From positions 806,001 to 870,000 of the forward strand of contig OV788638.1 in the NCBI GenBank assembly GCA_928721565.1: a stretch of 64,000 nt of DNA. Direction: 5' to 3'. Shown here one piece after another: positions 1-8,751 of the stretch. The number at the start of each line of letters is the position of its first letter. Within the stretch, counting starts at the first letter, position 1. This DNA is from an uncultured Clostridia bacterium. GTDB lineage: Bacteria; Bacillota; Clostridia; TANB77; CAG-508. The position numbers and the translations under genes were made by a program. Below the pieces are notes generated by a model. It searched no databases and had not been told where the DNA came from. It worked only from the letters and a program-made list of their open reading frames with translations.

Positions 1-402
1 TCACCAGAAAGTTTGCAAAATATATTATCAGCAGTAAAAAGCTATACAAGAGGAAAAGTAATTTCAGTATTTGGATGTGGTGGAGATAGAGATAAAACGA
101 AAAGACCTATTATGGGGGAAATATCAGGAAGAATAGCAGACTTTACATTTATAACATCAGATAATCCACGTACAGAAAATCCTGAGGAAATAGTAAAAGA
201 AATAGAAGAAGGAATAAAAAAGACAAAAGGAAATTATAAAGTAGTAGTAGATAGAACAGAAGCAATAAAAGAAGCAATAAAAATGGCTACAAAATTGGAT
301 ATAATAGTTCTTGCAGGAAAAGGACATGAACCATATCAAGAAATAAATGGAGAAAAATTCCCATTTGATGAAAGAATAATAGTAAATGAAATAATAGGAT
401 AG
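1..402 (+). CDS. murE: UDP-MurNAc-tripeptide synthetase MurE, C-terminal part (cut by window edge)
   Basis: This is the last third of the ligase that adds the third stem-peptide residue to UDP-MurNAc-L-Ala-D-Glu in cytoplasmic peptidoglycan precursor synthesis. The frame is open from base 1 (S-P-E-S-L), so the gene starts upstream of the window; the TTG at 13 is an internal codon. The piece has the Mur ligase C-terminal domain: a GCGGDRDKTKRP segment, then DNPRTENP, where DNPR is the signature of meso-diaminopimelate-adding MurE, and an AGKGHE motif near the end. The next gene, mraY, starts 48 bases after the stop, consistent with a cell-wall operon. Family assignment is very secure; substrate specificity rests on the DNPR motif. 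Confidence 0.95.
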   Translation, partial: SPESLQNILSAVKSYTRGKVISVFGCGGDRDKTKRPIMGEISGRIADFTFITSDNPRTENPEEIVKEIEEGIKKTKGNYKVVVDRTEAIKEAIKMATKLDIIVLAGKGHEPYQEINGEKFPFDERIIVNEIIG

Positions 403-450
403 TAAAAAAAATATATAATACAAAAGTTAACAATAGAAAGGTTGATAAAA

Positions 451-1428
451 TTGGGATTTCAAACAAAGACATTATTGTTATCATTTGCAATAACAGTAAT
501 TTTAGGATTCATAATAGTACCAATACTAAGAAAATTAAAAGTAGGGCAAATAGAAAGAGATGATGGACCAGAAAGCCATTTGAAAAAACAAGGAACGCCA
601 ACAATGGGCGGAATAATAATAATGCTAGGAATTGTAATTGTAACAATTGCTGCATATATTTATTATAGAACAGTAGATATAGAATTAGCAAAAAATTTAT
701 TACCAATATTAGGTTTAACAATTGGGTTTGGTGTTATTGGATTTATTGATGATTTTAAAAAATTAGTATTAAAAAATACCAAGGGATTAAAACCAAGTCT
801 AAAAATGTTAGGTTTATTAATAATATCAGTAGCATATATAATGTACTTAATAAAAGGATTAAACTTAGGAACAGAAACATATATACCAATATTAAAAGAA
901 TATATTACAATACCAATTTATGCATATATACCATTTTCAATATTAGTAATACTTGCAACTACAAATGCAGTAAATTTAACAGATGGAATTGATGGATTAT
1001 CATCAAGTGTATGTACTATAATAATTACATGTTTAACCATTATTGCTACAACACTTGGAATAAAAGAAATAGTGATATTTGGAGCAATTGTAATAGGCGC
1101 TGTTTTGGGATTTTTAATGTTTAACATACATCCTGCAAAAGTATTTATGGGAGATACAGGTTCACTATTTTTAGGAGGAGTGATATCTGGAATTGCATTA
1201 TATTTAAAAATACCACTAATATTAATTTTAATAGCATTAATACCAGTAATAGAAACAATATCTGTAATAATACAAGTTACATATTTTAAGAGAACTGGCA
1301 AAAGAGTATTTAAAATGGCACCAATCCACCACCATTTAGAATTGTCTGGATGGAGAGAAAATCAAGTTGTAATGCTATTTAGTGTTATTACTTTGGTTGT
1401 GTGCGTAATAGGACTAAAGATAATATAG
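451..1428 (+). CDS. mraY: Phospho-MurNAc-pentapeptide translocase MraY
   Basis: This integral membrane enzyme transfers phospho-MurNAc-pentapeptide to undecaprenyl phosphate, making lipid I. About ten hydrophobic segments are visible, with family motifs in order: ERDDGPESH and TPTMGG near the N-terminus, FIDDFKK, NAVNLTDGIDGL, and the late MAPIHHHLELSGW histidine loop. Length (about 325 aa) is normal. I place the start at the TTG at 451, about 9 bases after AGAAAGG; an in-frame TTG at 442 touches the ribosome binding site and is less likely. The gene sits directly after murE, with no murF between them, and ftsW follows 16 bases downstream. Confidence 0.95.
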   Translation: MGFQTKTLLLSFAITVILGFIIVPILRKLKVGQIERDDGPESHLKKQGTPTMGGIIIMLGIVIVTIAAYIYYRTVDIELAKNLLPILGLTIGFGVIGFIDDFKKLVLKNTKGLKPSLKMLGLLIISVAYIMYLIKGLNLGTETYIPILKEYITIPIYAYIPFSILVILATTNAVNLTDGIDGLSSSVCTIIITCLTIIATTLGIKEIVIFGAIVIGAVLGFLMFNIHPAKVFMGDTGSLFLGGVISGIALYLKIPLILILIALIPVIETISVIIQVTYFKRTGKRVFKMAPIHHHLELSGWRENQVVMLFSVITLVVCVIGLKII

Positions 1429-1444
1429 AAAAAAGGAGAATAGA

Positions 1445-2605
1445 ATGGCTAAGAAAAAGAATAAAATGGCGGGTTTTTCTAAATTTTTAAATAACTCAGT
1501 TGATTTTACACTAGTAATAACAGTTTTACTATTGTTATCATTAGGATTAGTCATGGTATTATCAGCAAGTTCGCCAACAGCATTGCAAAAATATGATAAA
1601 AGTTATTACTTTTTTATAAGACAATTACTTTTTGCAGTGTTAGGACTATTTGGAATGTATTTTGTATCTAAAATAGATTATAGAATTTATCAAAAATTTT
1701 ATAAGCATGCATGGCTATTGTCTGCCGCATTATTAGTTTTAGTATTAGTTATAGGAACAGATAGTCATGGTGCTAAAAGATGGATAAATTTAGGATTTAC
1801 AACATTCCAACCATCTGAGTTGGTTAAATTTTTTATGATAATATTTTATGGAGGAATCCTTGTAAAGGATAGAGATGAGTTAGGAAAGTTTTGGAAAGGT
1901 CTAGTTAAACATGTTTTATTTTTGGCTCCAATAATAGGATTACTATTATTAGAGCCACACGTAAGTACTTCAATGGTAATAATAATTACATGCTGTATAA
2001 TGATGATAATGGCAGGTTGCAAATTTTGGCAATTTGTAATGTCTGGAGTAATAGCTGCAGGTGGAATTGGATCAATTGCAACAGTGTTGTATGCAGCAAG
2101 TGATGCATTTAAAAAGCAATTTCAATACATAGTAACAAGGTTTATAACATTTACAAATCCATGGCAAGATGCAACAGGGGATGGATGGCAAATAATACAA
2201 AGTTTATATGCAATAGGTTCAGGAGGATTATTTGGTGCTGGATTAGGTGAAAGTAAACAAAAATATTTGTATTTGTCAGAACCACATAACGATTTTATAT
2301 TTTCTGTATTAGCGGAAGAATTAGGATTTGTAGGATGTATTCTTGTATTTGTACTTTTTGCAGTATTTATTTGGAGAGGAATATTAATCGCAATGAAAGC
2401 ACCAGATATGTTTGGAAGTTTGGTTGCGGTTGGAATTACATCATTGGTTGGAGTTCAAGTAATTATTAATGTAGCTGTTGTTACATCATCAATGCCTGTT
2501 ACCGGAATGCAGTTACCATTCTTTAGTTATGGTGGAACGGCATTGTTTATATTACTGTGTGAAGTAGGAGTATTGCTTAGCATTTCAAGGGCAGGAAATA
2601 AATAA
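1445..2605 (+). CDS. ftsW: SEDS-family glycosyltransferase FtsW (or SpoVE)
   Basis: A polytopic SEDS protein, the class that polymerises lipid II glycan strands with a partner penicillin-binding protein at the division or spore septum. At least nine membrane helices follow a short basic N-terminus. Typical SEDS signatures are present: KRWINLG followed by FQPSELVK, the EPH segment in a large loop, the PHNDFIFSVLAEELG block and PFFSYGGTALF near the C-terminus. The start ATG follows AAAAGGAG. Position between mraY and murG is the usual dcw order, except that murD is missing. FtsW and the sporulation paralogue SpoVE cannot be told apart by sequence alone. Confidence 0.92.
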   Translation: MAKKKNKMAGFSKFLNNSVDFTLVITVLLLLSLGLVMVLSASSPTALQKYDKSYYFFIRQLLFAVLGLFGMYFVSKIDYRIYQKFYKHAWLLSAALLVLVLVIGTDSHGAKRWINLGFTTFQPSELVKFFMIIFYGGILVKDRDELGKFWKGLVKHVLFLAPIIGLLLLEPHVSTSMVIIITCCIMMIMAGCKFWQFVMSGVIAAGGIGSIATVLYAASDAFKKQFQYIVTRFITFTNPWQDATGDGWQIIQSLYAIGSGGLFGAGLGESKQKYLYLSEPHNDFIFSVLAEELGFVGCILVFVLFAVFIWRGILIAMKAPDMFGSLVAVGITSLVGVQVIINVAVVTSSMPVTGMQLPFFSYGGTALFILLCEVGVLLSISRAGNK

Positions 2606-2647
2606 AATGATTGAAAAGTTGTGCTTAGAGAAAGGAATGAAAAGAAA

Positions 2648-3763
2648 ATGAGAGTGATAGTTGCGGCAGCAGGAACAGCAGGACATATAAATCCAGGATT
2701 GGCAATAGCAAACAAAATAAAAAAAGAGGAACCAAATTCAGAAATAATATTTATAGGAACTACTAGGGGACTAGAAAATGATTTGGTTCCAAGAGCTGGA
2801 TATGGGTTAAAAACTATAGAGGCATATGGGTTAAGTAAGCAAATATCAATAGCTAATTTCAAAAAAATATGGGCAACATTAATGGCAACAGGAAAAGCGA
2901 GAAGAATAATAAAAGAATTCAAACCAGATATTATAGTTGGAGCTGGTGGATATATATGTGGACCAGTAGTATGGGCAGCAAGTAAAGAGAAAATACCAGT
3001 AATATTGCATGAGAGTAATGCCTTTCCAGGAAAAGCTGTAAAAATGCTAGCTTCAAAGGCAGAAACAGTATTAATATCGTTTGAAGAGGCGCGATCAAGA
3101 ATACCAAATGCTAAAAAAATAGTATGTACAGGAACACCTGTAAAAATAGCAAAAAAAGAATATTCACAAGAAGAAAAAACAAAAATATTAACTAGTATAG
3201 GAGTTAATGAAAATAAACCAATTGTATTGGTATTTGGAGGAAGCCAAGGGGCCCAGAAAATAAATGAAGCTATAATAGGAATATTAGAAAATAAAATGAA
3301 CAAAGAATATCAAATAGTTTGGGCAACAGGGCCAAAACAATTTGATATAATAAAAGAAGAATTAGGAAATAAAAATATTGATATAAATAATATCGAAAAT
3401 GCAAAAATTTTACCATATATATATAATATGGAAGAAATAATGAATGTTTCAAATATAATAGTAGCACGAAGTGGAGCTATGACAATAACAGAAATTTCTA
3501 ATTTAGGAAAGCCTTCAATTTTAATACCATTACCTAATGTTAGTCAAGACCATCAATTATATAATGCGAAGGTATTAGAAAATGTGGGTGCAGCAAAAAT
3601 CATATTAAATAATGAATTAACTAAAAATAATTTAGAAGATGAAATAGAAAAAATAATAAAGAATCCTCAATTGATGCATGAAATGGAAGAAAAAGCTTTT
3701 TCTAAATCAGTAAAAAATGTTCAAGAAAAAATATATGAAGAAATAAAAAAGATAGTAAAATAA
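2648..3763 (+). CDS. murG: UDP-GlcNAc:lipid I N-acetylglucosaminyltransferase MurG
   Basis: A peripheral membrane GT28 glycosyltransferase that converts lipid I to lipid II. The N-terminal domain begins with a glycine-rich loop variant, AAGTAGHINPGLA, in place of the more common GGTGGH. VGAGGYICGP, LHESNAFPGK and the C-terminal UDP-GlcNAc-binding blocks VFGGSQGAQKIN and ARSGAMTITEI are all recognisable. The ATG at 2648 is chosen because it gives the normal N-terminus MRVIVAAAG; an in-frame TTG at 2621 would add nine atypical residues. It is the last of the cell-wall genes here, with the sensor kinase starting 22 bases later. Confidence 0.95.
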   Translation: MRVIVAAAGTAGHINPGLAIANKIKKEEPNSEIIFIGTTRGLENDLVPRAGYGLKTIEAYGLSKQISIANFKKIWATLMATGKARRIIKEFKPDIIVGAGGYICGPVVWAASKEKIPVILHESNAFPGKAVKMLASKAETVLISFEEARSRIPNAKKIVCTGTPVKIAKKEYSQEEKTKILTSIGVNENKPIVLVFGGSQGAQKINEAIIGILENKMNKEYQIVWATGPKQFDIIKEELGNKNIDINNIENAKILPYIYNMEEIMNVSNIIVARSGAMTITEISNLGKPSILIPLPNVSQDHQLYNAKVLENVGAAKIILNNELTKNNLEDEIEKIIKNPQLMHEMEEKAFSKSVKNVQEKIYEEIKKIVK

Positions 3764-3784
3764 ATATCTTAGAAAGGAAACAAC

Positions 3785-4975
3785 ATGGAGATTCAAAATG
3801 TGGTAATATTACTAATTTTAATAGATATAGTATTTTTAGTAATTAGTGAAATGTTAATGAAACGATATTTAAAAAGAAAAGTAATGTTTCCCAAAACTAG
3901 ATTAATAAAAAGTTCAGGAGTAACAAATGATGATTTAGACATTAATAATAGTGTATTTTTACACATGACAGATGGGATAATTGCTTTTGATAGAGATGGA
4001 CAAATAATATTGATAAATCCAGCAGCAAAGAAATTAATGAATATATTACCAGAACACACAACTTTTGAAGATATATTTGGTAAACTTCATTTAAATATAA
4101 ATTTAGAAAAGATAATATATCTTGAAAATTGGACAAATACAGAAGAAAGATTTCAAGTTGAAGATAGATTTGTTAACACATATTTTGCACCATTCAAAAA
4201 AGAAAATGATAGAACAGTAGGTGTAATAGCCGTAATACAAGATATAACAGAACATGTAAAGTTAGATAATATGAGAAAAGAATTTATTGCTGATGTATCA
4301 CATGAATTAAAAACACCAATAACATCAATAATGGGATATGCAGATACTTTGTTAGAAGAAGAATATGATAAAGAAACACAAAGTAAATTTTTAAATGTAA
4401 TAGCATCAGAAGCAAGAAGAATGGCAAAATTGGTGACAGATTTACTTACACTTTCTAGAAATGACAGTAATAGAACTGTTGTAAAAAAAGAACAATTTGA
4501 TTTAGGCGAACTTGTTAAAAAATGTCAGGACAAGCTTGCAATTGAAATAAAGAAGAAAAAGCATGAAGTAAAATGTTTTGTAACAGCAGATGTTCCACCT
4601 GTTTATGCAGATAAAGATGATATAGAAAGAATTATTTTAAATATTCTAACTAATAGTATAAAATATACAAAGGAAAATGGAGAAATTAAAATATATGTAG
4701 GATTTGTATATAATGATGCATATATTAAAATATTTGATAATGGAATAGGAATACCAAAAGATGATTTAAATAGAATTTTTGAGAGATTTTACAGAGTTGA
4801 TAAGGCGCGTAGCAGAGAAATGGGAGGGACTGGATTAGGACTTTCTATTGCTAAAGACTTACTTGATAGAAATGGTGGAAGTATAGACATTAAGAGTGAG
4901 GTAGGAAAGGGAACTGAAGTAGTAATAAAAGTTCCTACAAAAGCAAAAGAAGAAAAAATAAATTCTGAAAAATAA
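3785..4975 (+). CDS. PAS-containing sensor histidine kinase (WalK/PhoR/ResE-like)
   Basis: A membrane-anchored two-component kinase of 396 aa. One N-terminal membrane helix (about residues 5-22) is followed almost at once by a PAS domain (about 55-155), so there is no extracellular sensor domain and sensing is probably cytoplasmic. The H-box VSHELKTPITS carries phosphoacceptor His173. Then come the N-box NILTNSIKYT, G1 DNGIGIP, an F-box region and G2 GGTGLGLSIAKDL. No response regulator gene lies on either side, so it is an orphan in this window. Its place after murG suggests an envelope role, which is inference only. Start ATG follows AGAAAGGA. Confidence 0.88.
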   Translation: MEIQNVVILLILIDIVFLVISEMLMKRYLKRKVMFPKTRLIKSSGVTNDDLDINNSVFLHMTDGIIAFDRDGQIILINPAAKKLMNILPEHTTFEDIFGKLHLNINLEKIIYLENWTNTEERFQVEDRFVNTYFAPFKKENDRTVGVIAVIQDITEHVKLDNMRKEFIADVSHELKTPITSIMGYADTLLEEEYDKETQSKFLNVIASEARRMAKLVTDLLTLSRNDSNRTVVKKEQFDLGELVKKCQDKLAIEIKKKKHEVKCFVTADVPPVYADKDDIERIILNILTNSIKYTKENGEIKIYVGFVYNDAYIKIFDNGIGIPKDDLNRIFERFYRVDKARSREMGGTGLGLSIAKDLLDRNGGSIDIKSEVGKGTEVVIKVPTKAKEEKINSEK

Positions 4976-4990
4976 ACTTTTCAAATGTTA

Positions 4991-5019
4991 TTGAAAATAA
5001 AATAAAAATAAGGTATAAT
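4991..5019 (+). promoter_or_regulatory. Predicted sigma-A promoter for lepB-holB-ricT
   Basis: TTGAAA at 4991-4996 and TATAAT at 5014-5019 are separated by exactly 17 bases. It lies in the 87-base gap between the kinase gene and lepB and points at lepB, so the lepB-holB-ricT group probably has its own transcript. Confidence 0.7.
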
Positions 5020-5062
5020 ATGTAAAGTCTAAAAAACTTAAGATTAAGAAAGGGAAGGAAAG

Positions 5063-5716
5063 ATGAAGTCAACTTTAAGAGAAATTATAGAATGGTTAAT
5101 ATGCATAATAATAGCAGTTGCATTAGCGCTACTAGTAAGATATTATATAGGCACACCAACAATAGTACAACAAACATCAATGACGCCCACTTTAAAAGAA
5201 AATGAGAGATTATGGTTAAATAGATGGTGTAGAACAATAAAGAAAATGCCACAAAGAGGAGATATAATAACATTTGAAGCACCTAGTGTTACAAAAGTAA
5301 CAGAGGAACAAATTGATTTAAGTAATCCAGTAGCTGTTTATAATAATGAACCACAAGGAATGTTAAGAAAATTTTCATATTATGTACTAGAAAATGGAAA
5401 GAAAAGCTATATAAAAAGAGTAATTGGTTTACCAGGAGACTATGTTGAAATTAAAGATGGCGGAGTTTATATAAATGGAGAGAAACTAAAAGAAGATTAC
5501 TTGAAATCAGGAGTAGTAACAGACATGATACAAGGTGGAAGAGATGTAAGTTATTTTAATAATTTTACAGTTCCAGAAAACTGTGTGTTTGCAATGGGGG
5601 ATAATAGACCTGGAAGTACTGATTGTAGATCATTTGGATGCATACCACTAGATAAAATAGAAGGAAAAGTATTATTTAGATTTTGGCCATTTTCAAAATT
5701 TGGAGGAGTAGATTAA
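5063..5716 (+). CDS. lepB: Signal peptidase I
   Basis: Membrane-bound serine/lysine peptidase that removes signal peptides from exported proteins outside the membrane. One N-terminal membrane anchor (about residues 9-27) is followed by the catalytic serine in QQTSMTPTL (Ser39), the lysine in YIKRVIGLPGD (Lys118), and box E GDNRPGSTDCRSFG. An insert of about 35 residues precedes the lysine motif. Length of 217 aa is typical for a single-anchor Gram-positive enzyme. The start ATG follows AGGGAAGGA. The stop codon abuts the holB start, and the GGAGG within the last codons probably serves as the holB ribosome binding site. Confidence 0.94.
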   Translation: MKSTLREIIEWLICIIIAVALALLVRYYIGTPTIVQQTSMTPTLKENERLWLNRWCRTIKKMPQRGDIITFEAPSVTKVTEEQIDLSNPVAVYNNEPQGMLRKFSYYVLENGKKSYIKRVIGLPGDYVEIKDGGVYINGEKLKEDYLKSGVVTDMIQGGRDVSYFNNFTVPENCVFAMGDNRPGSTDCRSFGCIPLDKIEGKVLFRFWPFSKFGGVD

Positions 5717-6622
5717 TTGTTTGAAAATATAATAGGAAATGAAAAAAATAAAGAAGTATTAGAAAAAACAATAAGAATAAACAAAACCTCACATAGTTAC
5801 ATATTTTGTGGAACAGAAGGAATTGGAAAAAAAATTATTGCAAAAGAACTAGCAAAAAGGATTTTATGTTTAGAAAAAAATAAAGAAAATGATTGCAAAT
5901 GTAAATCATGTATAGAATTTGATTCAAATAATAATCCGGATTTTCAGTTAATAGAAGCTTTAGATGGAAAAATAAAAATTGATCAAATACGACAAATGCA
6001 AAGAAAAATTGCAGAAAAACCAATTATATCAAATAACAAAGTGTATATTGTAGATGATGCAGATACAATGACTACAGAGGCTCAAAATTGTTTATTAAAA
6101 ACATTGGAAGAACCACCAGAGTACATGACAATAATACTAATATGTACAAATGAAGGAAATTTGTTGAGTACAATAAAATCTAGATGTACAAGAATGATAT
6201 TTGATCCTATAAGAAATGAAGAATTAAAAAAATATCTAAATAACCAAGTTACAGGAGAACAGATTAGTGACAATATTATAGATTTAGCACAAGGAAGTAT
6301 TGGAAAAGCAATAAAATTAAATGAACGAAAAGATATATATGAAAATATAGAAAATATATTAATAAGTATGCAAGATAAAGATTTAATAGATATAGTTCAA
6401 ATGTCTGAAACAATATATAAATCAAAAGAAGAAATAAAATCAATACTTGAATATATTAATGTATTGTTATTAAAGTTGAGTAGGCAAAATATTAAATATA
6501 TAAATTGTGTTGAAATAGTAGAAGAAACAAAAAAAAGAATAAATGCAAATAGCAATTATGATATGTGTATTGATTATATGATATTTTCAATGTGGCAACA
6601 AATAGTAAGAAATAAGACTTAA
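5717..6622 (+). CDS. holB: DNA polymerase III delta-prime subunit
   Basis: Clamp-loader subunit of the replicative polymerase. The AAA+ module starts near residue 30 with SHSYIFCGTEGIGKK (P-loop), then a zinc module CKCKSC, VYIVDDADTMT in the Walker B region, LLKTLEEPPEY and the SRC motif (KSRCTRM) near residue 155. The start is a TTG directly after the lepB stop; GGAGG lies about ten bases upstream inside lepB. In many Bacillota holB is preceded by tmk and followed by ricT; here ricT follows 16 bases downstream, which supports the assignment, while tmk is replaced by lepB. The C-terminal half is AT-rich and divergent, as is usual for the collar domain. Confidence 0.9.
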   Translation: MFENIIGNEKNKEVLEKTIRINKTSHSYIFCGTEGIGKKIIAKELAKRILCLEKNKENDCKCKSCIEFDSNNNPDFQLIEALDGKIKIDQIRQMQRKIAEKPIISNNKVYIVDDADTMTTEAQNCLLKTLEEPPEYMTIILICTNEGNLLSTIKSRCTRMIFDPIRNEELKKYLNNQVTGEQISDNIIDLAQGSIGKAIKLNERKDIYENIENILISMQDKDLIDIVQMSETIYKSKEEIKSILEYINVLLLKLSRQNIKYINCVEIVEETKKRINANSNYDMCIDYMIFSMWQQIVRNKT

Positions 6623-6638
6623 GGAAAGGACAAATTAA

Positions 6639-7550
6639 ATGAAAAGAATAATAGGAGTTAGGTTTAAAAGATTAGGAAAAATATATTTCTTTGATCCAAA
6701 ATGGTTAGAAGTAAAAAAAGGAGAAAAAGTAATAGTTGAAACTTCTCAAGGCGAAGAAATAGCAGAAGTAATAGTGCCTAATAGAATGATAGAAGAAGAA
6801 AAAATAACAAGTCCATTAAAAAAAGTATTAAGGCTAGCATCTGCAAGAGACTTAAAACATGCAGAAGAATGCAGAAAAAAAGAAAAAGAAGCTTTTGAAT
6901 TATGTAATAAAAAAATAAAAGAACATAAACTAGAAATGACATTAACAGATGTAGAATATAAATTTGACAATAGTAAAATACTATTTTATTTTACTGCAGA
7001 TGGAAGAGTAGATTTTAGAGATTTAGTAAAAGATTTAGCGGCAGTATATAAAACAAGAATTGAATTAAGACAAATAGGTGTAAGAGATGAAGTAAAAAGA
7101 ATTGGTGGAAATGGTGTTTGTGGTAGAGAACTATGCTGTTGTTCATTTTTAAGAGATTTTGAAACAGTTTCAATAAAAATGGCAAAAGAACAGAATATTT
7201 CATTAAACCCATCAAAGATTTCAGGAAATTGTGGCAGACTAATGTGTTGCTTAAAGTATGAACAAGAAGTTTATGAAGAAAAGTTAAAAAAGCTACCCAA
7301 TATTGGAGCTATTGTAAAGACTCCAGATGGACAGGGTGAAGTTGATGGGGTAGAATCATTAAAAGAAATAATAAAAGTAAAAATTAAAGATGGTGAAATC
7401 TATAAATTTAAGAGATATGACCTGAAAGATATAAAAGTAATAAAAGATGTTTCAAGAGAACATTCAGATAGTGAAGAAAAAGAATATCAAAAAGAATTAA
7501 AGGAATTAGAAAAATTAGAGTTAAAAGATTCAAAACTAAAAGATAATTAG
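6639..7550 (+). CDS. ricT: PSP1-domain protein RicT (YaaT)
   Basis: RicT belongs to the RicAFT complex, which in Bacillus subtilis carries two Fe-S clusters and assists RNase Y in mRNA maturation and affects sporulation. The conserved PSP1 core is clear: FYFTADGRVDFRDLVKDLA, then GGNGVCGRELCCCSFL, then NCGRLMCCLKYE, giving the cysteine clusters typical of the family. Length of 303 aa is normal, and the C-terminus is a lysine/glutamate-rich tail. It follows holB by 16 bases, the arrangement seen in many Bacillota. The start ATG is preceded by AAGGAAAGGA. Confidence 0.9.
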   Translation: MKRIIGVRFKRLGKIYFFDPKWLEVKKGEKVIVETSQGEEIAEVIVPNRMIEEEKITSPLKKVLRLASARDLKHAEECRKKEKEAFELCNKKIKEHKLEMTLTDVEYKFDNSKILFYFTADGRVDFRDLVKDLAAVYKTRIELRQIGVRDEVKRIGGNGVCGRELCCCSFLRDFETVSIKMAKEQNISLNPSKISGNCGRLMCCLKYEQEVYEEKLKKLPNIGAIVKTPDGQGEVDGVESLKEIIKVKIKDGEIYKFKRYDLKDIKVIKDVSREHSDSEEKEYQKELKELEKLELKDSKLKDN

Positions 7551-7643
7551 TTTTATAACTGATATCGAGATAAAATTATTATTTGCTAAGGTATACAAAG
7601 TCAAATGATGATTAGTTCTCGAAAGGAGAGGTGGTGAATAAAA

Positions 7644-7817
7644 ATGGCATATAAAATCCAATGCGATAAATGTATAAGTTGTGGTGCATGTGCAGCAGCA
7701 TGTCCAGTAGGATGTATATCACAAGGAGAAAATTGTTTTGAAATAGATCAATCTGCATGTATAAGTTGTGGTACATGTGCTGGAGTTTGTCCAGTAGAAG
7801 CACCAGTAGAAGAATAG
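7644..7817 (+). CDS. Small 2[4Fe-4S] ferredoxin, 57 aa
   Basis: A 57-residue electron carrier of the clostridial type. Two cluster motifs are visible: CDKCISCGACAAACP and CISCGTCAGVCP, giving eight cysteines in two CxxCxxCxxxCP repeats. It would accept low-potential electrons, for example from the 2-oxoacid:ferredoxin oxidoreductase encoded at 35704-40083; that pairing is inference. The start ATG follows AGAGGTGG. The coding region is complete. Confidence 0.93.
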   Translation: MAYKIQCDKCISCGACAAACPVGCISQGENCFEIDQSACISCGTCAGVCPVEAPVEE

Positions 7818-7836
7818 AATATAAAAATCACAAAAA

Positions 7837-7869
7837 TATCCCCCTTTGTATATAATATAAAGGGGGATA
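7837..7869 (+). promoter_or_regulatory. Hairpin covering the rhodanese ribosome binding site
   Basis: An 11-bp perfect stem (TATCCCCCTTT with AAAGGGGGATA, 11-base loop) ends three bases before the rhodanese ATG. The GGGGG in its 3' arm is the only Shine-Dalgarno-like sequence for that gene, so the fold would hide it. There is no T-run after the stem on the + strand, so it is not an ordinary + strand terminator; the minus strand does have T5 after it. Confidence 0.55.
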
Positions 7870-7872
7870 AAA

Positions 7873-8196
7873 ATGTTTTTTAGAAGAAAATGTTATTGTA
7901 GGGGACTACAAAATGGAAATATAACATCAGAAGAATTACAAAATAAAATATTGCAAGGAGCAATTTTAGTAGATGTAAGAAGTAGACAAGAATATCAAGA
8001 AGGACATTTAGCTGGTGCAATAAACATACCGGAATATGAAATTATAAGGAGAGTAGAAAAAGAAATAACAAAGAAGAACCAACTAATAGTAATATACTGC
8101 CAATATGGAGGAAGAAGTAGAAATGTATATATAATGATGAGAAAACTTGGATATACAAATGTATACAATTTGTATGGAGGATTAGATATGATGTAA
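7873..8196 (+). CDS. Rhodanese-like domain protein
   Basis: Single-domain rhodanese of 107 aa, a sulfur-transfer fold that uses a cysteine persulfide. ILVDVRSRQEYQEGHLAGAINIP is the usual N-terminal signature, and the active-site loop CQYGGRSRN contains the catalytic cysteine. No signal peptide is seen, so it is cytoplasmic; a short Cys-containing N-terminus (RRKCYCRG) precedes the domain. The next gene starts 60 bases on. The substrate is unknown. Confidence 0.85.
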   Translation: MFFRRKCYCRGLQNGNITSEELQNKILQGAILVDVRSRQEYQEGHLAGAINIPEYEIIRRVEKEITKKNQLIVIYCQYGGRSRNVYIMMRKLGYTNVYNLYGGLDMM

Positions 8197-8256
8197 ATGT
8201 TAAAGGTCATAAATATTCCTATTATAGAATATAGATATAATAGGAGGAAGTATGTT

Positions 8257-8619
8257 ATGAGAGGATTAGGAAATATTATAAAAGGGATAAGTATTTCATT
8301 AGTATGTTCATTTGTTTTTTTGTTTATTTTTTCATTAATATTAACATATACAAATGTAAGTGAAACCTTTATAGCACCTGTAGTGATTGTCATTACTGCA
8401 ATGAGTATATTTATAGGAAGTTCTATAGGTAACTTTAATATGAACAAAAACGGTTTATTAAATGGTGCGATAATAGGAGGGATATATTTACTAGGAATAT
8501 ACTTGTTATCAGCAATAATAAACAATAACTTTAATTTAAATATCCAATCAGTTATAATAATAATATCTGGAATTTTGTGTGGAATGATTGGAGGAATAAT
8601 AGGGGTTAATAAAGGCTAA
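8257..8619 (+). CDS. Four-helix membrane protein, TIGR04086-like
   Basis: About 120 residues made up almost entirely of four hydrophobic segments: ISLVCSFVFLFIFSLIL, FIAPVVIVITAMSIFIG, LLNGAIIGGIYLLGIYLLS and VIIIISGILCGMIGGIIG. Size and pattern match the clostridial TIGR04086 membrane family, whose function is unknown. The ATG at 8257 is chosen because TAGGAGGAAG lies just upstream; an in-frame ATG at 8197 would add 20 charged residues before the first helix and has no ribosome binding site. The stop lies inside the downstream terminator hairpin. Confidence 0.75.
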   Translation: MRGLGNIIKGISISLVCSFVFLFIFSLILTYTNVSETFIAPVVIVITAMSIFIGSSIGNFNMNKNGLLNGAIIGGIYLLGIYLLSAIINNNFNLNIQSVIIIISGILCGMIGGIIGVNKG

Positions 8620-8637
8620 TATAGATTAGCTTTTTTT
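8615..8637 (+). terminator. Rho-independent terminator after the TIGR04086-like gene
   Basis: GCTAAT, a four-base loop, ATTAGC, then seven T. The stem overlaps the stop codon of the preceding gene. Confidence 0.85.
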
Positions 8638-8697
8638 GTTATAAAAATAAATATTTTTCAAATTGTTATATTTAATAGAAAAAATTAGGAAAAATAG

Positions 8698-8726
8698 TTG
8701 ATATTTTTGAGAAAATAGGATAAAAT
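8698..8726 (+). promoter_or_regulatory. Predicted promoter for the HD-domain gene
   Basis: TTGATA at 8698-8703, a 17-base spacer and TAAAAT at 8721-8726, between a terminator and the next gene. Confidence 0.6.
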
Positions 8727-8751
8727 CATAAAAGACTAAAGGAGGAGAGCA

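Noticed and set aside
2527..3303. A 258-codon minus-strand open frame opposite ftsW and murG
   Set aside because: It is antisense to two well-conserved genes, has no ribosome binding site and its product has only compositional (Leu/Ile/Phe) character. The same holds for the other long minus-strand frames in the window (for example 46441-47229 and 38497-39021).
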